Below are positions 27,924 through 38,251 of a stretch of 64,000 bases of DNA, in pieces. Location of the stretch: assembly GCF_021603645.1 (NCBI RefSeq), contig NZ_BQHJ01000001.1, forward strand, positions 186,001 through 250,000, read 5' to 3'. The stretch comes from Pseudomonas pseudonitroreducens. Lineage in GTDB: Bacteria; Pseudomonadota; Gammaproteobacteria; Pseudomonadales; Pseudomonadaceae. A program made the position numbers and the translations under genes. The notes below the pieces were generated by a model. That model saw nothing but the letters and a program-made list of their open reading frames with translations, ran no database searches and was not told where the DNA came from. Each line of letters begins with the position of its first letter. Positions within the stretch are counted from its first letter, which is position 1.

Positions 27924-29009
27924 GTGAGCAAGCGAGCCTTTAACTTCTGCGCCGGTCCCGCGGCGCTTCCCACCGAGGTACTGGAGCGCGCCCGCGCCGA
28001 ACTGCTGGATTGGCAGGGCAAGGGCCTGTCGGTCATGGAGATGAGCCACCGTAGCGACGACTACGTGGCCATCGCCGAGAAGGCCGAGCAGGACCTGCGC
28101 GACCTGATGGGCGTGCCGTCGAACTACAAGGTGCTGTTCCTGCAGGGCGGCGCCAGCCAGCAGTTCGCCGAGATTCCGCTGAACCTGCTGCCCGAAGACG
28201 GCGTGGCGGACTACGTGGAAACCGGCATCTGGTCGAAGAAGGCCATCGAAGAGGCTCGTCGCTACGGCAACGTCAACGTCGCCGCCAGCGCATCCAAGTA
28301 CGACTACTTCGCGATCCCCGGCCAGAACGAGTGGAACCTGTCCAAGGACGCGGCCTACCTGCACTACGCGTCCAACGAGACCATCGGCGGCCTGGAATTC
28401 GACTGGATTCCGGAAGTCGGTGACGTCCCGCTGGTGGTGGACATGTCCTCGGACATCCTCTCCCGCCCGATCGACGTGTCGAAGTTCGGCCTGATCTACG
28501 CCGGCGCGCAGAAGAACATCGGCCCGTCCGGCCTGGTGGTCGTGATCGTTCGCGAAGACCTGCTGGGCCGCGCCCGCAGCATCTGCCCGACCATGCTCAA
28601 CTACAAGGTCGCTGCCGATAACGGCTCCATGTACAACACCCCGGCAACCTATTCCTGGTACCTCTCCGGCCTGGTCTTCCAGTGGCTGAAGGAGCAGGGC
28701 GGCGTCGATGCCATGGAGCAGCGCAACCGTGCCAAGAAGGACATGCTGTACGGCTTCATCGACAGCAGCGACTTCTACACCAACCCGATCCAGCCCGGCG
28801 CCCGCTCCTGGATGAACGTGCCGTTCCGCCTGGCCGACGAGAAGCTCGACAAGGCCTTCCTCGAAGGTGCCGACGCGCGCGGCCTGCTCAACCTCAAGGG
28901 TCACCGTTCGGTGGGCGGCATGCGTGCCTCCATCTATAACGCCCTGGGCCTGGACGCCATCGAAGCCCTGGTTGGTTACATGGCCGAGTTCGAGAAGGAG
29001 CACGGCTGA
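27924..29009 (+). CDS. serC: Phosphoserine aminotransferase SerC
   Basis: 361-residue PLP enzyme that converts phosphohydroxypyruvate to phosphoserine, and acts in pyridoxal phosphate synthesis. It begins MSKRAFNFCAGPAALP, with the internal motif EMSHRSDDY and the PLP lysine in IYAGAQKNIGPSGLVVVIV. The start is GTG at 27924; a second GTG two codons upstream (27918) is possible. Its stop overlaps the pheA start by one base (TGATG), so translation is coupled in a serC-pheA-hisC-tyrA/aroA-cmk-rpsA series. Confidence 0.95.
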   Translation: MSKRAFNFCAGPAALPTEVLERARAELLDWQGKGLSVMEMSHRSDDYVAIAEKAEQDLRDLMGVPSNYKVLFLQGGASQQFAEIPLNLLPEDGVADYVETGIWSKKAIEEARRYGNVNVAASASKYDYFAIPGQNEWNLSKDAAYLHYASNETIGGLEFDWIPEVGDVPLVVDMSSDILSRPIDVSKFGLIYAGAQKNIGPSGLVVVIVREDLLGRARSICPTMLNYKVAADNGSMYNTPATYSWYLSGLVFQWLKEQGGVDAMEQRNRAKKDMLYGFIDSSDFYTNPIQPGARSWMNVPFRLADEKLDKAFLEGADARGLLNLKGHRSVGGMRASIYNALGLDAIEALVGYMAEFEKEHG

Positions 29010-30106
29010 TGAGCGACGCTGACCAGCTCAAGGCGTTGCGCGTACGCATCGACAGCCTCGACGAGAAGATCCTCGAGCTGATCAGCGAACGTGCGCGCTG
29101 CGCCACCGACGTGGCGCGCGTGAAGATGGCCGCCCTGCCCGAAGGCGAGAAGCCGGTGTTCTACCGGCCCGAGCGTGAGGCGTGGGTGCTCAAGCACATC
29201 ATGGAGCTGAACAAGGGCCCGCTGGACAACGAGGAAGTCGCGCGTCTGTTCCGCGAGATCATGTCCTCCTGCCTGGCCCTGGAGCAGCCACTCAAAGTGG
29301 CCTACCTCGGCCCGGAAGGCACCTTCACCCAGGCCGCCGCGCTCAAGCACTTCGGTCATGCGGTGATCAGCACGCCGATGGCCGCCATCGACGAAGTGTT
29401 CCGCGAAGTTGCCGCCGGTGCGGTGAACTTCGGCGTGGTGCCGGTGGAAAACTCCACCGAGGGTGCGGTCAACCACACCCTCGACAGTTTCCTCGAGCAC
29501 GACCTGGTGATCTGCGGCGAGGTGGAGCTGCGCATCCACCACCACCTGCTGGTGGGCGAGAACACCAAGACCAACAACATCACCCGCATCTATTCCCACG
29601 CCCAGTCCCTGGCCCAGTGCCGCAAGTGGCTGGACGCGCACTATCCGAATGTCGAGCGCGTGGCGGTCTCCAGCAACGCCGATGCCGCCAAGCGGGTGAA
29701 GAGCGAGTGGAACAGTGCGGCGATTGCCGGCGACATGGCCGCCAGCCTGTACGGCCTGGACAAGTTGCACGAGAAGATCGAAGACCGCCCGGACAACTCC
29801 ACGCGCTTCCTCATGATCGGCAACCAGGAAGTGCCGCCCACCGGCGATGACAAGACTTCCATCATCGTCTCCATGCGCAATAAGCCGGGCGCGCTGCACG
29901 AGCTGCTGGTGCCGTTCCACAGCAACGGTGTCGACCTGACCCGCATCGAGACCCGTCCGTCGCGCAGCGGCAAGTGGACCTACGTGTTCTTCATCGACTT
30001 CGTCGGCCACCACAAGGACCCGCTGATCAAGGACGTGCTGGAAAAGATCAACAGCGAAGCCGTTGCCCTGAAGGTGCTGGGCTCGTATCCGAAAGCGGTT
30101 CTTTAA
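29009..30106 (+). CDS. pheA: Chorismate mutase / prephenate dehydratase PheA
   Basis: 365-residue bifunctional P-protein of phenylalanine synthesis. Residues 1-90 form an AroQ-type chorismate mutase (LRVRIDSLDEKILELISERA), about 97-270 the prephenate dehydratase (YLGPEGTFTQAAA, VPVENSTEGAVNHTLDSF, NSTRFLMIG), and 280-362 an ACT domain with the phenylalanine-binding motif ETRPSRSGKWTY that gives feedback inhibition. The ATG at 29009 overlaps the serC stop. Next comes hisC after an 87-base gap filled by a heptad inverted repeat. Confidence 0.97.
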   Translation: MSDADQLKALRVRIDSLDEKILELISERARCATDVARVKMAALPEGEKPVFYRPEREAWVLKHIMELNKGPLDNEEVARLFREIMSSCLALEQPLKVAYLGPEGTFTQAAALKHFGHAVISTPMAAIDEVFREVAAGAVNFGVVPVENSTEGAVNHTLDSFLEHDLVICGEVELRIHHHLLVGENTKTNNITRIYSHAQSLAQCRKWLDAHYPNVERVAVSSNADAAKRVKSEWNSAAIAGDMAASLYGLDKLHEKIEDRPDNSTRFLMIGNQEVPPTGDDKTSIIVSMRNKPGALHELLVPFHSNGVDLTRIETRPSRSGKWTYVFFIDFVGHHKDPLIKDVLEKINSEAVALKVLGSYPKAVL

Positions 30107-30117
30107 TTACGGCGGCC

Positions 30118-30188
30118 GGCTGCAGGCTGCGGGCTACAGGCGGTGAAGAGCGTCTAAGCCTGCAGCCTGAGGCCTGTAGCCTGAGGCC
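30118..30188. repeat. Heptanucleotide inverted repeat element (copy 2), touching the hisC ribosome site
   Basis: Left arm 30118-30140: GGCTGCA, GGCTGCG, GGCTACA, GG. Right arm 30158-30188: GCCTGCA, GCCTGAG, GCCTGTA, GCCTGAG, GCC. The arms can pair as a long imperfect hairpin. The last GCCTGAG unit supplies the GAGG that serves as the Shine-Dalgarno for hisC at 30194. Confidence 0.8.
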
Positions 30189-30193
30189 TTGAT

Positions 30194-31306
30194 ATGTCGT
30201 GTGATTTCCTTGCCCTGGCCCAGCCGGGCGTGCAGAAGCTTTCCCCCTACGTGCCGGGCAAGCCGGTCGATGAACTGGCCCGCGAGCTGAAGCTCGACCC
30301 CGCCGGCATCGTCAAGCTGGCCAGCAACGAGAACCCGCTGGGCCCGAGCCCCAAGGTCCTCGACGCCATCCGCGCCGAACTGGCCGAACTGACCCGCTAC
30401 CCCGACGGCAACGGCTTCGAGCTGAAGTCTCGCCTGGCTACCCGTTGTGGCGTCGAAACCGCGCAGGTCACCCTGGGCAACGGCTCCAACGACATTCTCG
30501 ACCTGGTTGCCCGTGCCTACTTGGCGCCTGGCCTGAATGCCGTGTTCAGCCAGTACGCGTTCGCCGTCTACCCGATCTCCACCCAGGCCGTCGGCGCCCA
30601 GGGCAAGGTCGTGCCGGCGAAAGACTGGGGCCATGACCTGGAAGCCATGCTGGCGGCCATCGATGCCAACACCCGCGTGGTCTTCATCGCCAACCCGAAC
30701 AACCCCACCGGTACCTGGTTCGGCCCGGACGCGCTGGAGCGCTTCCTGTCGCAGGTGCCGGAGAGCGTCCTGGTAGTACTCGACGAGGCCTACATCGAGT
30801 ACGCCGAAGGTGAAGAGCTGCCGGACGGCCTGAAGTACCTGGCCCGCTACCCGAACCTGCTGGTCTCGCGCACCTTCTCCAAGGCCTACGGCCTGGCGTC
30901 CCTGCGCGTTGGCTACGCGATCTCCTCGGCGCAGGTCGCCGACGTGCTCAACCGCGTACGCCAGCCGTTCAACGTCAACAGCCTGGCCCTGGCCGCTGCC
31001 TGCGCCGCGCTGGACGACGCGCAGTACCTGGCCGAAGGCAAGCGGATCAATGACGAGGGCATGGCCCAGCTGGAAAGCGGCCTGCGCGCCCTGGACCTGC
31101 ACTGGATTCCCTCCAAGGGCAACTTCATCGCCGTGGACCTCAAGCGCGATGCCGGCCCGATCTACCAGGCCCTGCTCGCCGAAGGCGTGATCGTCCGCCC
31201 GGTGGGGGGCTACGGCATGCCACAGCACCTGCGCATTTCCATCGGCCTGCCGGCCGAGAACGCCCGCTTCCTCGAAGCGCTGGCGAAGGTGCTCGCCCGT
31301 GCCTGA
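30194..31306 (+). CDS. hisC: Histidinol-phosphate aminotransferase (HisC2 type)
   Basis: 370-residue class I/II aminotransferase that in this setting may serve histidine synthesis, and also phenylalanine or tyrosine synthesis since it lies between pheA and tyrA/aroA. Motifs are LASNENPLGPSP near residues 42-53, NPNNPTGTW, the Asp/Tyr pair in LDEAYIEY and the PLP lysine in SRTFSKAYGLASLRVGY. Its start ATG at 30194 uses a ribosome site embedded in a heptad repeat. Its end overlaps the following tyrA/aroA GTG start by 8 bases. Confidence 0.93.
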   Translation: MSCDFLALAQPGVQKLSPYVPGKPVDELARELKLDPAGIVKLASNENPLGPSPKVLDAIRAELAELTRYPDGNGFELKSRLATRCGVETAQVTLGNGSNDILDLVARAYLAPGLNAVFSQYAFAVYPISTQAVGAQGKVVPAKDWGHDLEAMLAAIDANTRVVFIANPNNPTGTWFGPDALERFLSQVPESVLVVLDEAYIEYAEGEELPDGLKYLARYPNLLVSRTFSKAYGLASLRVGYAISSAQVADVLNRVRQPFNVNSLALAAACAALDDAQYLAEGKRINDEGMAQLESGLRALDLHWIPSKGNFIAVDLKRDAGPIYQALLAEGVIVRPVGGYGMPQHLRISIGLPAENARFLEALAKVLARA

Positions 31307-33524
31307 TGTTCAGCCGCACAAGCTTCGCCGCCTCGTCGTGGTGGGGCTCGGCCTGATCGGCGGCTCCTTCGCCAAGGGTATCCGCGAGAAGGGGCTGTTC
31401 GAAGAAGTGGTCGGCGTCGACCGTGACCCGCAAACCCGCCGCCTGGCGGTCGAGCTGGGCGTGGTCGACCGCTGCGAGGAGAGTCTCGCAGCGGGCTGCC
31501 GCGAAGCCGACGTGATCCAGCTCGCCGTGCCGATCCTGGCGATGGAGAAAGTCCTCGGCGAGCTCGCCACCCTCGACATCGGCAACGCCATCCTCACCGA
31601 CGTGGGCAGCGCCAAGGGCAATGTCGTGCGCGCGGCGAAAGCCGTGTTCGGTGGCATGCCGGTGCGCTTCATTCCTGGCCATCCAATCGCCGGCTCCGAA
31701 CAGAGCGGGGTGGAAGCGGCCAACGCGAAATTGTTCCGCCGTCATAAAGTCATCCTCACGCCGCTGGATAATGCCGACGCTGACGCGATCCAGTGCGTCG
31801 AAGCGCTCTGGCGTGAGCTGGGCGCGGATGTCGAGCAGATGGCCGTCGAGCACCACGACGAAGTCCTCGCGGCGACCAGTCACCTGCCGCACCTGCTGGC
31901 CTTCACGCTGGTCGACTCGCTGGCCAAACGCAGTGAGAATCTGGAAATCTTCCGCTATGCCGCTGGCGGCTTCCGCGACTTTACGCGGATCGCCGGCAGC
32001 GACCCGGTGATGTGGCACGACATCTTCCTCGCCAACCGCGAGGCGGTGCTGCGCATCCTCGATGTATTCCGTGACGACCTCGATGATCTGCGCGAGGCCG
32101 TCGACCATGGGGACGGGCAACAACTGATGGGCGTCTTCACCCGCGCCCGGGTTGCTCGCGAGCATTTCAGCAAAATCCTGGCCCGCCGGGCCTATGTGGA
32201 CGCCATGCACAACAATGACCTGATTTTCCTGGCCCAGCCGGGTGGCCGCCTCTCCGGACGTGTTCGCGTACCGGGCGACAAGTCCATTTCCCACCGCTCG
32301 ATCATGCTCGGCTCGTTGGCCGAAGGCACGACCGAGGTGCAAGGTTTCCTCGAGGGTGAAGACGCCCTCGCCACTATCCAGGCGTTCCGCGACATGGGCG
32401 TGGTCATCGAAGGCCCGCACCACGGCCGCGTGACCGTGCATGGCGTCGGCCTGCATGGCCTGAAGACGCCGCCCGGCCCGATCTACCTGGGCAACTCCGG
32501 CACCTCCATGCGCCTGCTCAGCGGCCTGCTCGCTGCCCAGCCGTTCGACACCACCCTGACCGGCGACGCCTCGCTCTCCAAGCGCCCGATGAACCGCGTC
32601 GCCAAGCCGCTGCGCGAGATGGGCGCGGTGATCGAAACCGGTCCGGAAGGCCGCCCGCCGCTGACCATCCGTGGTGGCCAGAAGCTCACCGGCATGCACT
32701 ACGACATGCCCATGGCCAGCGCCCAGGTGAAATCCTGCCTGCTGCTCGCCGGCCTCTACGCCGCTGGCGAAACCTCCACCACTGAGCCGGCTCCAACCCG
32801 CGACCACACCGAGCGCATGCTGCGCGGCTTCGGCTACCCGGTCGACGTCGAAGGCGCCACCGCGCGCGTCGAGTCCGGCCACAAGCTCAGCGCCACCTCG
32901 ATCGAAGTCCCGGCCGACATTTCCTCGGCTGCGTTCTTCCTGGTTGCCGCGAGCATCGCCGAAGGCTCCGACCTGACCCTGGAGCACGTCGGCATCAACC
33001 CGACCCGTACCGGCATCATCGACATCCTCAAGCTCATGGGCGCCGACATCACCCTGGAAAACCAGCGTGAAGTGGGCGGCGAGCCGGTTGCCGATATCCG
33101 TGTGCGCTCGGCCCGCCTGAAAGGCATCGACATTCCCGAAGACCTGGTACCGCTGGCCATCGACGAGTTCCCGGTGCTCTTCGTCGCCGCCGCCAGTGCT
33201 GAAGGTCGTACTGTGCTGCGTGGCGCGGAAGAGCTGCGGGTGAAGGAATCCGACCGCATCCAGGTCATGGCCGACGGCCTGCTGGCCCTGGGCGTGAAGT
33301 GCGAGCCGACCCCGGACGGCATCATCATAGATGGCGGCAGCTACGGCGGCGGCGAAGTCTGGAGCCACGGCGACCACCGTATTGCCATGTCCTTCAGCGT
33401 GGCCTCGCTGCGTGCCGGCGCGCCGATCCGCATCCACGATTGCGCCAACGTGGCGACCTCCTTCCCGAACTTCCTCGGGCTGGCGTCCGGGGCGGGTATC
33501 CGTGTCGCCGAGGAGAAGAACTGA
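31299..33524 (+). CDS. aroA: Bifunctional prephenate dehydrogenase / EPSP synthase (TyrA-AroA fusion)
   Basis: 741-residue fusion. Residues 1-295 are a TyrA-type prephenate dehydrogenase with the NAD motif [22 protein letters not shown] and [11 protein letters not shown]. From about 305 onward is 5-enolpyruvylshikimate-3-phosphate synthase with [30 protein letters not shown] and a C-terminal [13 protein letters not shown]. Pseudomonads commonly carry this fusion, joining tyrosine synthesis to the penultimate chorismate step. The only in-frame start is GTG at 31299, inside the end of hisC; an ATG at 31306 is out of frame. The stop overlaps the cmk ATG. Confidence 0.96.
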   Translation: MPDVQPHKLRRLVVVGLGLIGGSFAKGIREKGLFEEVVGVDRDPQTRRLAVELGVVDRCEESLAAGCREADVIQLAVPILAMEKVLGELATLDIGNAILTDVGSAKGNVVRAAKAVFGGMPVRFIPGHPIAGSEQSGVEAANAKLFRRHKVILTPLDNADADAIQCVEALWRELGADVEQMAVEHHDEVLAATSHLPHLLAFTLVDSLAKRSENLEIFRYAAGGFRDFTRIAGSDPVMWHDIFLANREAVLRILDVFRDDLDDLREAVDHGDGQQLMGVFTRARVAREHFSKILARRAYVDAMHNNDLIFLAQPGGRLSGRVRVPGDKSISHRSIMLGSLAEGTTEVQGFLEGEDALATIQAFRDMGVVIEGPHHGRVTVHGVGLHGLKTPPGPIYLGNSGTSMRLLSGLLAAQPFDTTLTGDASLSKRPMNRVAKPLREMGAVIETGPEGRPPLTIRGGQKLTGMHYDMPMASAQVKSCLLLAGLYAAGETSTTEPAPTRDHTERMLRGFGYPVDVEGATARVESGHKLSATSIEVPADISSAAFFLVAASIAEGSDLTLEHVGINPTRTGIIDILKLMGADITLENQREVGGEPVADIRVRSARLKGIDIPEDLVPLAIDEFPVLFVAAASAEGRTVLRGAEELRVKESDRIQVMADGLLALGVKCEPTPDGIIIDGGSYGGGEVWSHGDHRIAMSFSVASLRAGAPIRIHDCANVATSFPNFLGLASGAGIRVAEEKN

Positions 33525-34213
33525 TGAACGGCGAATGGCCAGTCCTCGCCATCGACGGTCCCAGCGGCTCGGGCAAGGGCACCGTTGCCGGCTTGCTGGC
33601 CAAGCGCCTGGGCTGGAACCTGCTGGACTCCGGTGCGCTGTACCGCCTGCTGGCGTTCGCCGCCGGCAACCACGGTATCGACCTGACCAATGAGGAAGCG
33701 CTCAAGGTTCTGGCGGCGCATCTCGACGTGCAGTTCACTCACGCCAAGGGCGGCCAGGGCCAGCACATCATCCTCGAAGGCGACGACGTTACCGACGTGA
33801 TCCGCACCGAACAGGTCGGCGCTGGCGCCTCCCAGGTCGCCGCGCTGCCGGCGGTGCGCGATGCACTGCTGCAACGCCAGCGCGCCTTCCTCGAAGCCCC
33901 GGGCCTCGTCGCCGATGGCCGCGACATGGGCACCGTGGTCTTCCCCAGCGCTCCGCTGAAGATCTTCCTCACCGCTTCCGCCGAGGAGCGTGCCCGCCGC
34001 CGCTACCTGCAGTTGAAGAACAAGGGCATCGACAGCGACCAGGCGCAGCTGGCCGAGGAAATCAGCGCCCGCGACGAGCGCGACAGCCAGCGTGCCGTTG
34101 CACCGCTCAAGCCCGCCGATGGTGCCATCCTGGTGGACTCCACCTCGATGAGCATCGATGAAGTGGTGGAGAGTATTCTCGCCGAGGTTTCGCGGCTGGG
34201 GCTGGCTGACTAG
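33524..34213 (+). CDS. cmk: Cytidylate kinase Cmk
   Basis: 229-residue nucleoside monophosphate kinase that phosphorylates CMP and dCMP. It has the P-loop GPSGSGKGT (residues 11-19), the CMP-binding [25 protein letters not shown] and the lid segment [13 protein letters not shown]. The ATG at 33524 shares a base with the tyrA/aroA stop, so translation is coupled. A strong terminator follows, separating cmk from rpsA. Confidence 0.96.
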   Translation: MNGEWPVLAIDGPSGSGKGTVAGLLAKRLGWNLLDSGALYRLLAFAAGNHGIDLTNEEALKVLAAHLDVQFTHAKGGQGQHIILEGDDVTDVIRTEQVGAGASQVAALPAVRDALLQRQRAFLEAPGLVADGRDMGTVVFPSAPLKIFLTASAEERARRRYLQLKNKGIDSDQAQLAEEISARDERDSQRAVAPLKPADGAILVDSTSMSIDEVVESILAEVSRLGLAD

Positions 34214-34227
34214 TCGAACGGCAAACG

Positions 34228-34255
34228 AAAATCCCCAGCCACGCTGGGGATTTTT
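34228..34255 (+). terminator. Rho-independent terminator of cmk
   Basis: AAAATCCCCAGC pairs with GCTGGGGATTTTT around CAC, 15 bases after the cmk stop codon. Confidence 0.9.
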
Positions 34256-34380
34256 CTTTCCGGAAGCGGGCTGTTGCCCAGGATGGAGCTGACGGGCGGC
34301 TCCCCCATCTCCTGAGGCCGGGCGAAAATGAAAGGATTGATGCTGGAATCGCGAAGGGCGTTGGAAACTGGGGCCGCCAA

Positions 34381-34409
34381 TTGACGCAGGCTGCATCCGT
34401 TGCTACCAT
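34381..34409 (+). promoter_or_regulatory. Sigma-70 promoter of rpsA
   Basis: TTGACG at 34381-34386, a 17-base spacer and TACCAT at 34404-34409 form a near-consensus promoter. Transcription would give an unusually long leader of about 195 bases before rpsA. Leader mRNA of rpsA is the site of S1 autoregulation in E. coli. Confidence 0.6.
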
Positions 34410-34612
34410 TCCAGACCTTATATCGGGAGGGTTTCGTCCACGTTGGGCGAAGCGTTCCCTTAAAATCTGAATGTGGAGCATCCGTTTCGGCGGGTGCAAC
34501 AGGGGGCCGGCGGGATACCAGTCTTGATCCTGCTGGCTTCTTTTTCATCACTTGACCGTGTCTGCTGGTGGCGCGGAATCGGGCTTACAAGCCTTTGACT
34601 ACAGGTATAGAC

Positions 34613-36295
34613 ATGAGCGAAAGCTTCGCAGAACTCTTTGAAGAAAGTCTGAAATCCCTCGACATGCAGCCGGGTGCAATCATCACCGGCATCGTGGTCG
34701 ACATCGATGGTGACTGGGTCACCGTCCATGCCGGTCTGAAATCCGAGGGCGTCATCCCGGTCGAGCAGTTCTACAACGAACAGGGCGAACTGACCATCAA
34801 TGTGGGTGACGAAGTCCACGTCGCGCTGGACGCGGTAGAAGACGGCTTTGGTGAAACCAAGCTGTCCCGCGAAAAAGCCAAGCGTGCCGAGAGCTGGATC
34901 GTTCTGGAAGCTGCTTTCTCTGCCGACGAAGTGGTCAAAGGCGTCATCAACGGCAAGGTCAAGGGTGGCTTCACCGTCGACGTCAACGGCATCCGCGCGT
35001 TCCTGCCGGGTTCGCTGGTCGATGTGCGTCCGGTGCGTGACACCACTCACCTGGAAGGCAAAGAGCTCGAGTTCAAGGTCATCAAGCTGGACCAGAAGCG
35101 CAACAACGTTGTCGTTTCCCGCCGCAGCGTGCTGGAAGCCGAGAACAGCGCCGAGCGCGAAGCTCTGCTGGAATCCCTGCAGGAAGGCCAGCAGGTCAAA
35201 GGTATCGTCAAGAACCTCACCGACTACGGTGCGTTCGTTGACCTGGGCGGCGTCGATGGTCTGCTGCACATCACCGACATGGCCTGGAAGCGTATCAAGC
35301 ATCCGTCGGAAATCGTCAACGTTGGCGACGAGATCGATGTCAAGGTTCTGAAGTTCGACCGCGAGCGCAACCGCGTATCCCTGGGCCTGAAGCAACTGGG
35401 CGAAGACCCATGGGTTGCCATCAAAGCCCGTTACCCGGAAGGCACCCGCGTTACCGCGCGCGTCACCAACCTCACCGACTACGGCTGCTTCGCCGAGCTG
35501 GAAGAGGGCGTGGAAGGCCTGGTACACGTCTCCGAAATGGACTGGACCAACAAGAACATCCACCCGTCGAAAGTCGTTCAGGTTGGCGACGAAGTGGAAG
35601 TTCAGGTTCTGGACATCGACGAAGAGCGTCGTCGTATCTCCCTGGGCATCAAGCAGTGCAAGTCGAACCCGTGGGAAGACTTCTCCAGCCGCTTCAACAA
35701 GGGCGACAAGATCTCCGGCACCATCAAGTCGATCACCGATTTCGGTATCTTCATCGGCCTGGAAGGCGGCATCGACGGTCTGGTTCACCTGTCCGACATC
35801 TCCTGGAACGAAGTTGGCGAAGAAGCCGTTCGCCGCTTCAAGAAGGGCGACGAGCTGGAAACCGTCATCCTCTCCGTTGATCCGGAGCGTGAGCGCATCT
35901 CCCTGGGCATCAAGCAGCTGGAAGACGATCCGTTCTCCAACTACGCCTCGCTCAACGAGAAAGGCACCATCGTTCGCGGCACCGTGAAAGAAGTGGACGC
36001 CAAAGGCGCTGTCATCAGCCTGGGCGGCGAAATCGAAGGCATCCTGAAAGCCTCCGAAATCAGCCGTGACCGCGTTGAAGACGCTCGCAACGTTCTGAAA
36101 GAAGGCGAAGAAGTCGAAGCCAAGATCATCAGCATCGACCGTAAGAGCCGCGTCATCTCCCTCTCCATCAAGTCGAAAGACGTTGATGACGAGAAAGATG
36201 CGATGAAAGAACTGCGTCACAAGCAAGACGTAGAAGCCACTGGTCCGACCACCATCGGTGATCTGATCCGTGCTCAGATGGAGAACCAGGGCTAA
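34613..36295 (+). CDS. rpsA: 30S ribosomal protein S1
   Basis: 560-residue ribosomal protein with six S1 (OB-fold) repeats; the first two bind the ribosome and the rest bind mRNA leaders. Repeats 3-6 show the repeated pattern [20 protein letters not shown] / [11 protein letters not shown]... RVSLGLKQL. Start ATG at 34613 begins [17 protein letters not shown]. The ribosome site is poor, as usual for rpsA, whose leader recruits ribosomes by structure. Unlike many gamma-proteobacteria, ihfB does not follow; two DMT transporter genes do. Confidence 0.98.
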   Translation: MSESFAELFEESLKSLDMQPGAIITGIVVDIDGDWVTVHAGLKSEGVIPVEQFYNEQGELTINVGDEVHVALDAVEDGFGETKLSREKAKRAESWIVLEAAFSADEVVKGVINGKVKGGFTVDVNGIRAFLPGSLVDVRPVRDTTHLEGKELEFKVIKLDQKRNNVVVSRRSVLEAENSAEREALLESLQEGQQVKGIVKNLTDYGAFVDLGGVDGLLHITDMAWKRIKHPSEIVNVGDEIDVKVLKFDRERNRVSLGLKQLGEDPWVAIKARYPEGTRVTARVTNLTDYGCFAELEEGVEGLVHVSEMDWTNKNIHPSKVVQVGDEVEVQVLDIDEERRRISLGIKQCKSNPWEDFSSRFNKGDKISGTIKSITDFGIFIGLEGGIDGLVHLSDISWNEVGEEAVRRFKKGDELETVILSVDPERERISLGIKQLEDDPFSNYASLNEKGTIVRGTVKEVDAKGAVISLGGEIEGILKASEISRDRVEDARNVLKEGEEVEAKIISIDRKSRVISLSIKSKDVDDEKDAMKELRHKQDVEATGPTTIGDLIRAQMENQG

Positions 36296-36316
36296 TCCCT
36301 GATCCACCATCCAAGG

Positions 36317-36343
36317 AAAAGGGCGACTTCGGTCGCCCTTTTT
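36317..36343 (+). terminator. Rho-independent terminator of rpsA
   Basis: AAAAGGGCGAC pairs with GTCGCCCTTTTT around a TTCG tetraloop, 21 bases after the rpsA stop. Confidence 0.92.
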
Positions 36344-36435
36344 CGTTTCTGCCTTTCGCAGGGCGCGGGCGCGCAGCGCTTTTCCTACGCTGAGACTGGC
36401 GCTATGTTGCCTGCCCCGTTCCGGTCGCCTTTTCC

Positions 36436-37305
36436 ATGCCTTACCTGCTTTTCGTCACCGTCCTCTGGGCGTTCTCCTTCAGCCTGATCGGCGAATACCT
36501 TGCCGGGCAGGTCGACAGCTATTTCGCTGTGCTGACCCGCGTGGTGCTGGCTGGCCTGGTGTTCCTGCCGCTGACCCGCTGGCGCGGTGTCGATCCGCGC
36601 TTCATCGCGGGGGTGATGCTGGCGGGCGCGCTGCAGTTCGGCATTACCTACGTCTGCCTTTACCAGAGCTTCCGTGTGCTGACGGTGCCGGAAGTGCTGC
36701 TGTTCACCGTGCTGACGCCGCTGCATGTGGCGCTGATCGACGATGCGCTGAACCGCCGCTTCAATGCCTGGGCGCTGCTGGCGGCCGCCGTGGCGGTGCT
36801 GGGCGCCGGGATCATCCGCTACGACGGCGTCAGTGGCGACTACATCCAGGGCTTCCTCCTGCTGCAAGTGGCCAACGCGACCTTCGCGGCGGGGCAGGTG
36901 TTCTACAAGCACCTGGTGCGGCGCTACCCCTCGGACATCCCGCAATACCGCCGCTTCGGTTACTTCTTTGTTGGCGCGCTGCTAATCGCGCTGCCGGGCT
37001 GGCTGCTGTTCGGCAATCCGCAGAAGCTGCCGTCCACTGACCTGCAATGGGGAGTGCTGGTGTGGATGGGCCTGCTGGCCACTGCGCTGGGACAGTTCTG
37101 GTGGAACAAGGGCGGCACTATGGTGGATGCCGGCACGCTGGCGGTGATGAACAACCTGCATGTGCCGGTGGGCCTGCTGATCAACCTGCTGATCTGGAAC
37201 GAGGCTGCCGACTTGCCGCGCCTGGCGCTGGGCGGCGTGGTGATCGTCGCGTCGCTGGGAGTCAACCGTTTTGGCCTGCACCGTCGCAAGGAGCGTTTCG
37301 CATGA
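36436..37305 (+). CDS. EamA/DMT transporter
   Basis: 289-residue inner-membrane protein with about ten hydrophobic helices in two EamA repeats. The opening MPYLLFVTVLWAFSFSLIGE and the later WWNKGGTMVDAGTLAVMNNLHVP resemble the carboxylate/amino-acid/amine transporter group. Substrate is unknown. The start ATG at 36436 is the first codon of the first helix. It overlaps the next gene, rarD, by four bases (ATGA), so the two transporters are co-translated and may work on related substrates. Confidence 0.8.
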   Translation: MPYLLFVTVLWAFSFSLIGEYLAGQVDSYFAVLTRVVLAGLVFLPLTRWRGVDPRFIAGVMLAGALQFGITYVCLYQSFRVLTVPEVLLFTVLTPLHVALIDDALNRRFNAWALLAAAVAVLGAGIIRYDGVSGDYIQGFLLLQVANATFAAGQVFYKHLVRRYPSDIPQYRRFGYFFVGALLIALPGWLLFGNPQKLPSTDLQWGVLVWMGLLATALGQFWWNKGGTMVDAGTLAVMNNLHVPVGLLINLLIWNEAADLPRLALGGVVIVASLGVNRFGLHRRKERFA

Positions 37306-38198
37306 ATATCTCCGGACGTGGCGTAGCGCTGTCCCTGGCATCCTCCGTGCTTTTCGTGACCCTGCCGGGTTACATCCATTCGCTGGAGCCACTGACCAGC
37401 ATCCAGGTGATTGCTCACCGGGTGGTCTGGTCGATCCCCATGGTCCTGCTGCTGGTGCTGTTCACGCGCCAGGGTGGCGTGCTGCGCGAGGCGGGGCGGC
37501 GCCTGCTGCGCGAACCTTGGCTGCTGGCCTGCTTCCCGTTGACGGCGGCGATGATGCTGATCCAGTGGGGTGTTTTCATCTGGGCGCCGATGGTCGGGCG
37601 CACGCTGGAGTTGTCGCTGGGGTATTTCCTGCTGCCGCTGACCATGGTGCTCTGCGGCCGGGTGTTCTACGGCGAGCGCCTGACCACCTTGCAGGCCATC
37701 GCGGTGGCCTTCGCGCTGGCGGGCGTACTGCATGAGCTGTGGCTGACCCGTGCATTCTCCTGGTTCACCCTGATCACCGCGCTGGGCTATCCGCCGTACT
37801 TCATGCTGCGCCGCAAGATGGCGGTGGATTCGCTGTCCGGCTTTGTCTTCGAGATGATCGTACTGCTGCCGTTCGCCCTGGCGGCGCTGTGGCTGACCGA
37901 TAGCGGCAAGGTGCTGGAGGAGGTACCCCGCCTGTGGGCGCTGCTGCCGTTGCTGGGGCTGATCAGTGCGCTGGCGTTCGGCGCGATGATGGCGGCCAGC
38001 AGGTTGCTGCCCATGGGGCTGTTCGGGATTCTGAGCTATGTCGAGCCGGTGCTGCTGTTCGCCATCGCCGTGTTGTTCCTCGGCGAGGCGTTCAATCCGG
38101 TGCAGATCTGGACCTACGGGCCGATCTGGATCGCCGTGCTGCTGACCGGTTGGGATAGCGCGCGACTCTTGCGCCGGCAGGCACGTCGCGGCCTGTAA
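37302..38198 (+). CDS. rarD: RarD-family EamA transporter
   Basis: 298-residue ten-helix permease with the RarD signature segments: SSVLFVTLPGYIHSLEPLTS near the N-terminus, AHRVVWSIPMV, NNxxE-equivalent ELSLGYFLLPLTMVLCGRVFYGERL, and a Tyr-Val-Glu-Pro segment (SYVEPVLLF) typical of the family. RarD proteins are linked to chloramphenicol sensitivity in old work; the native substrate is unknown. ATG at 37302 overlaps the preceding stop. Confidence 0.82.
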   Translation: MNISGRGVALSLASSVLFVTLPGYIHSLEPLTSIQVIAHRVVWSIPMVLLLVLFTRQGGVLREAGRRLLREPWLLACFPLTAAMMLIQWGVFIWAPMVGRTLELSLGYFLLPLTMVLCGRVFYGERLTTLQAIAVAFALAGVLHELWLTRAFSWFTLITALGYPPYFMLRRKMAVDSLSGFVFEMIVLLPFALAALWLTDSGKVLEEVPRLWALLPLLGLISALAFGAMMAASRLLPMGLFGILSYVEPVLLFAIAVLFLGEAFNPVQIWTYGPIWIAVLLTGWDSARLLRRQARRGL

Positions 38199-38251
38199 TC
38201 GAAGGGAGAGAGGCGAGGGATAGGCGCTCTCCTTGCGGAGAGCGCTCAGTA

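Noticed and set aside
34460-36310. Minus-strand open frame opposite rpsA
   Set aside because: Repetitive only because rpsA encodes six S1 repeats; no family signal.
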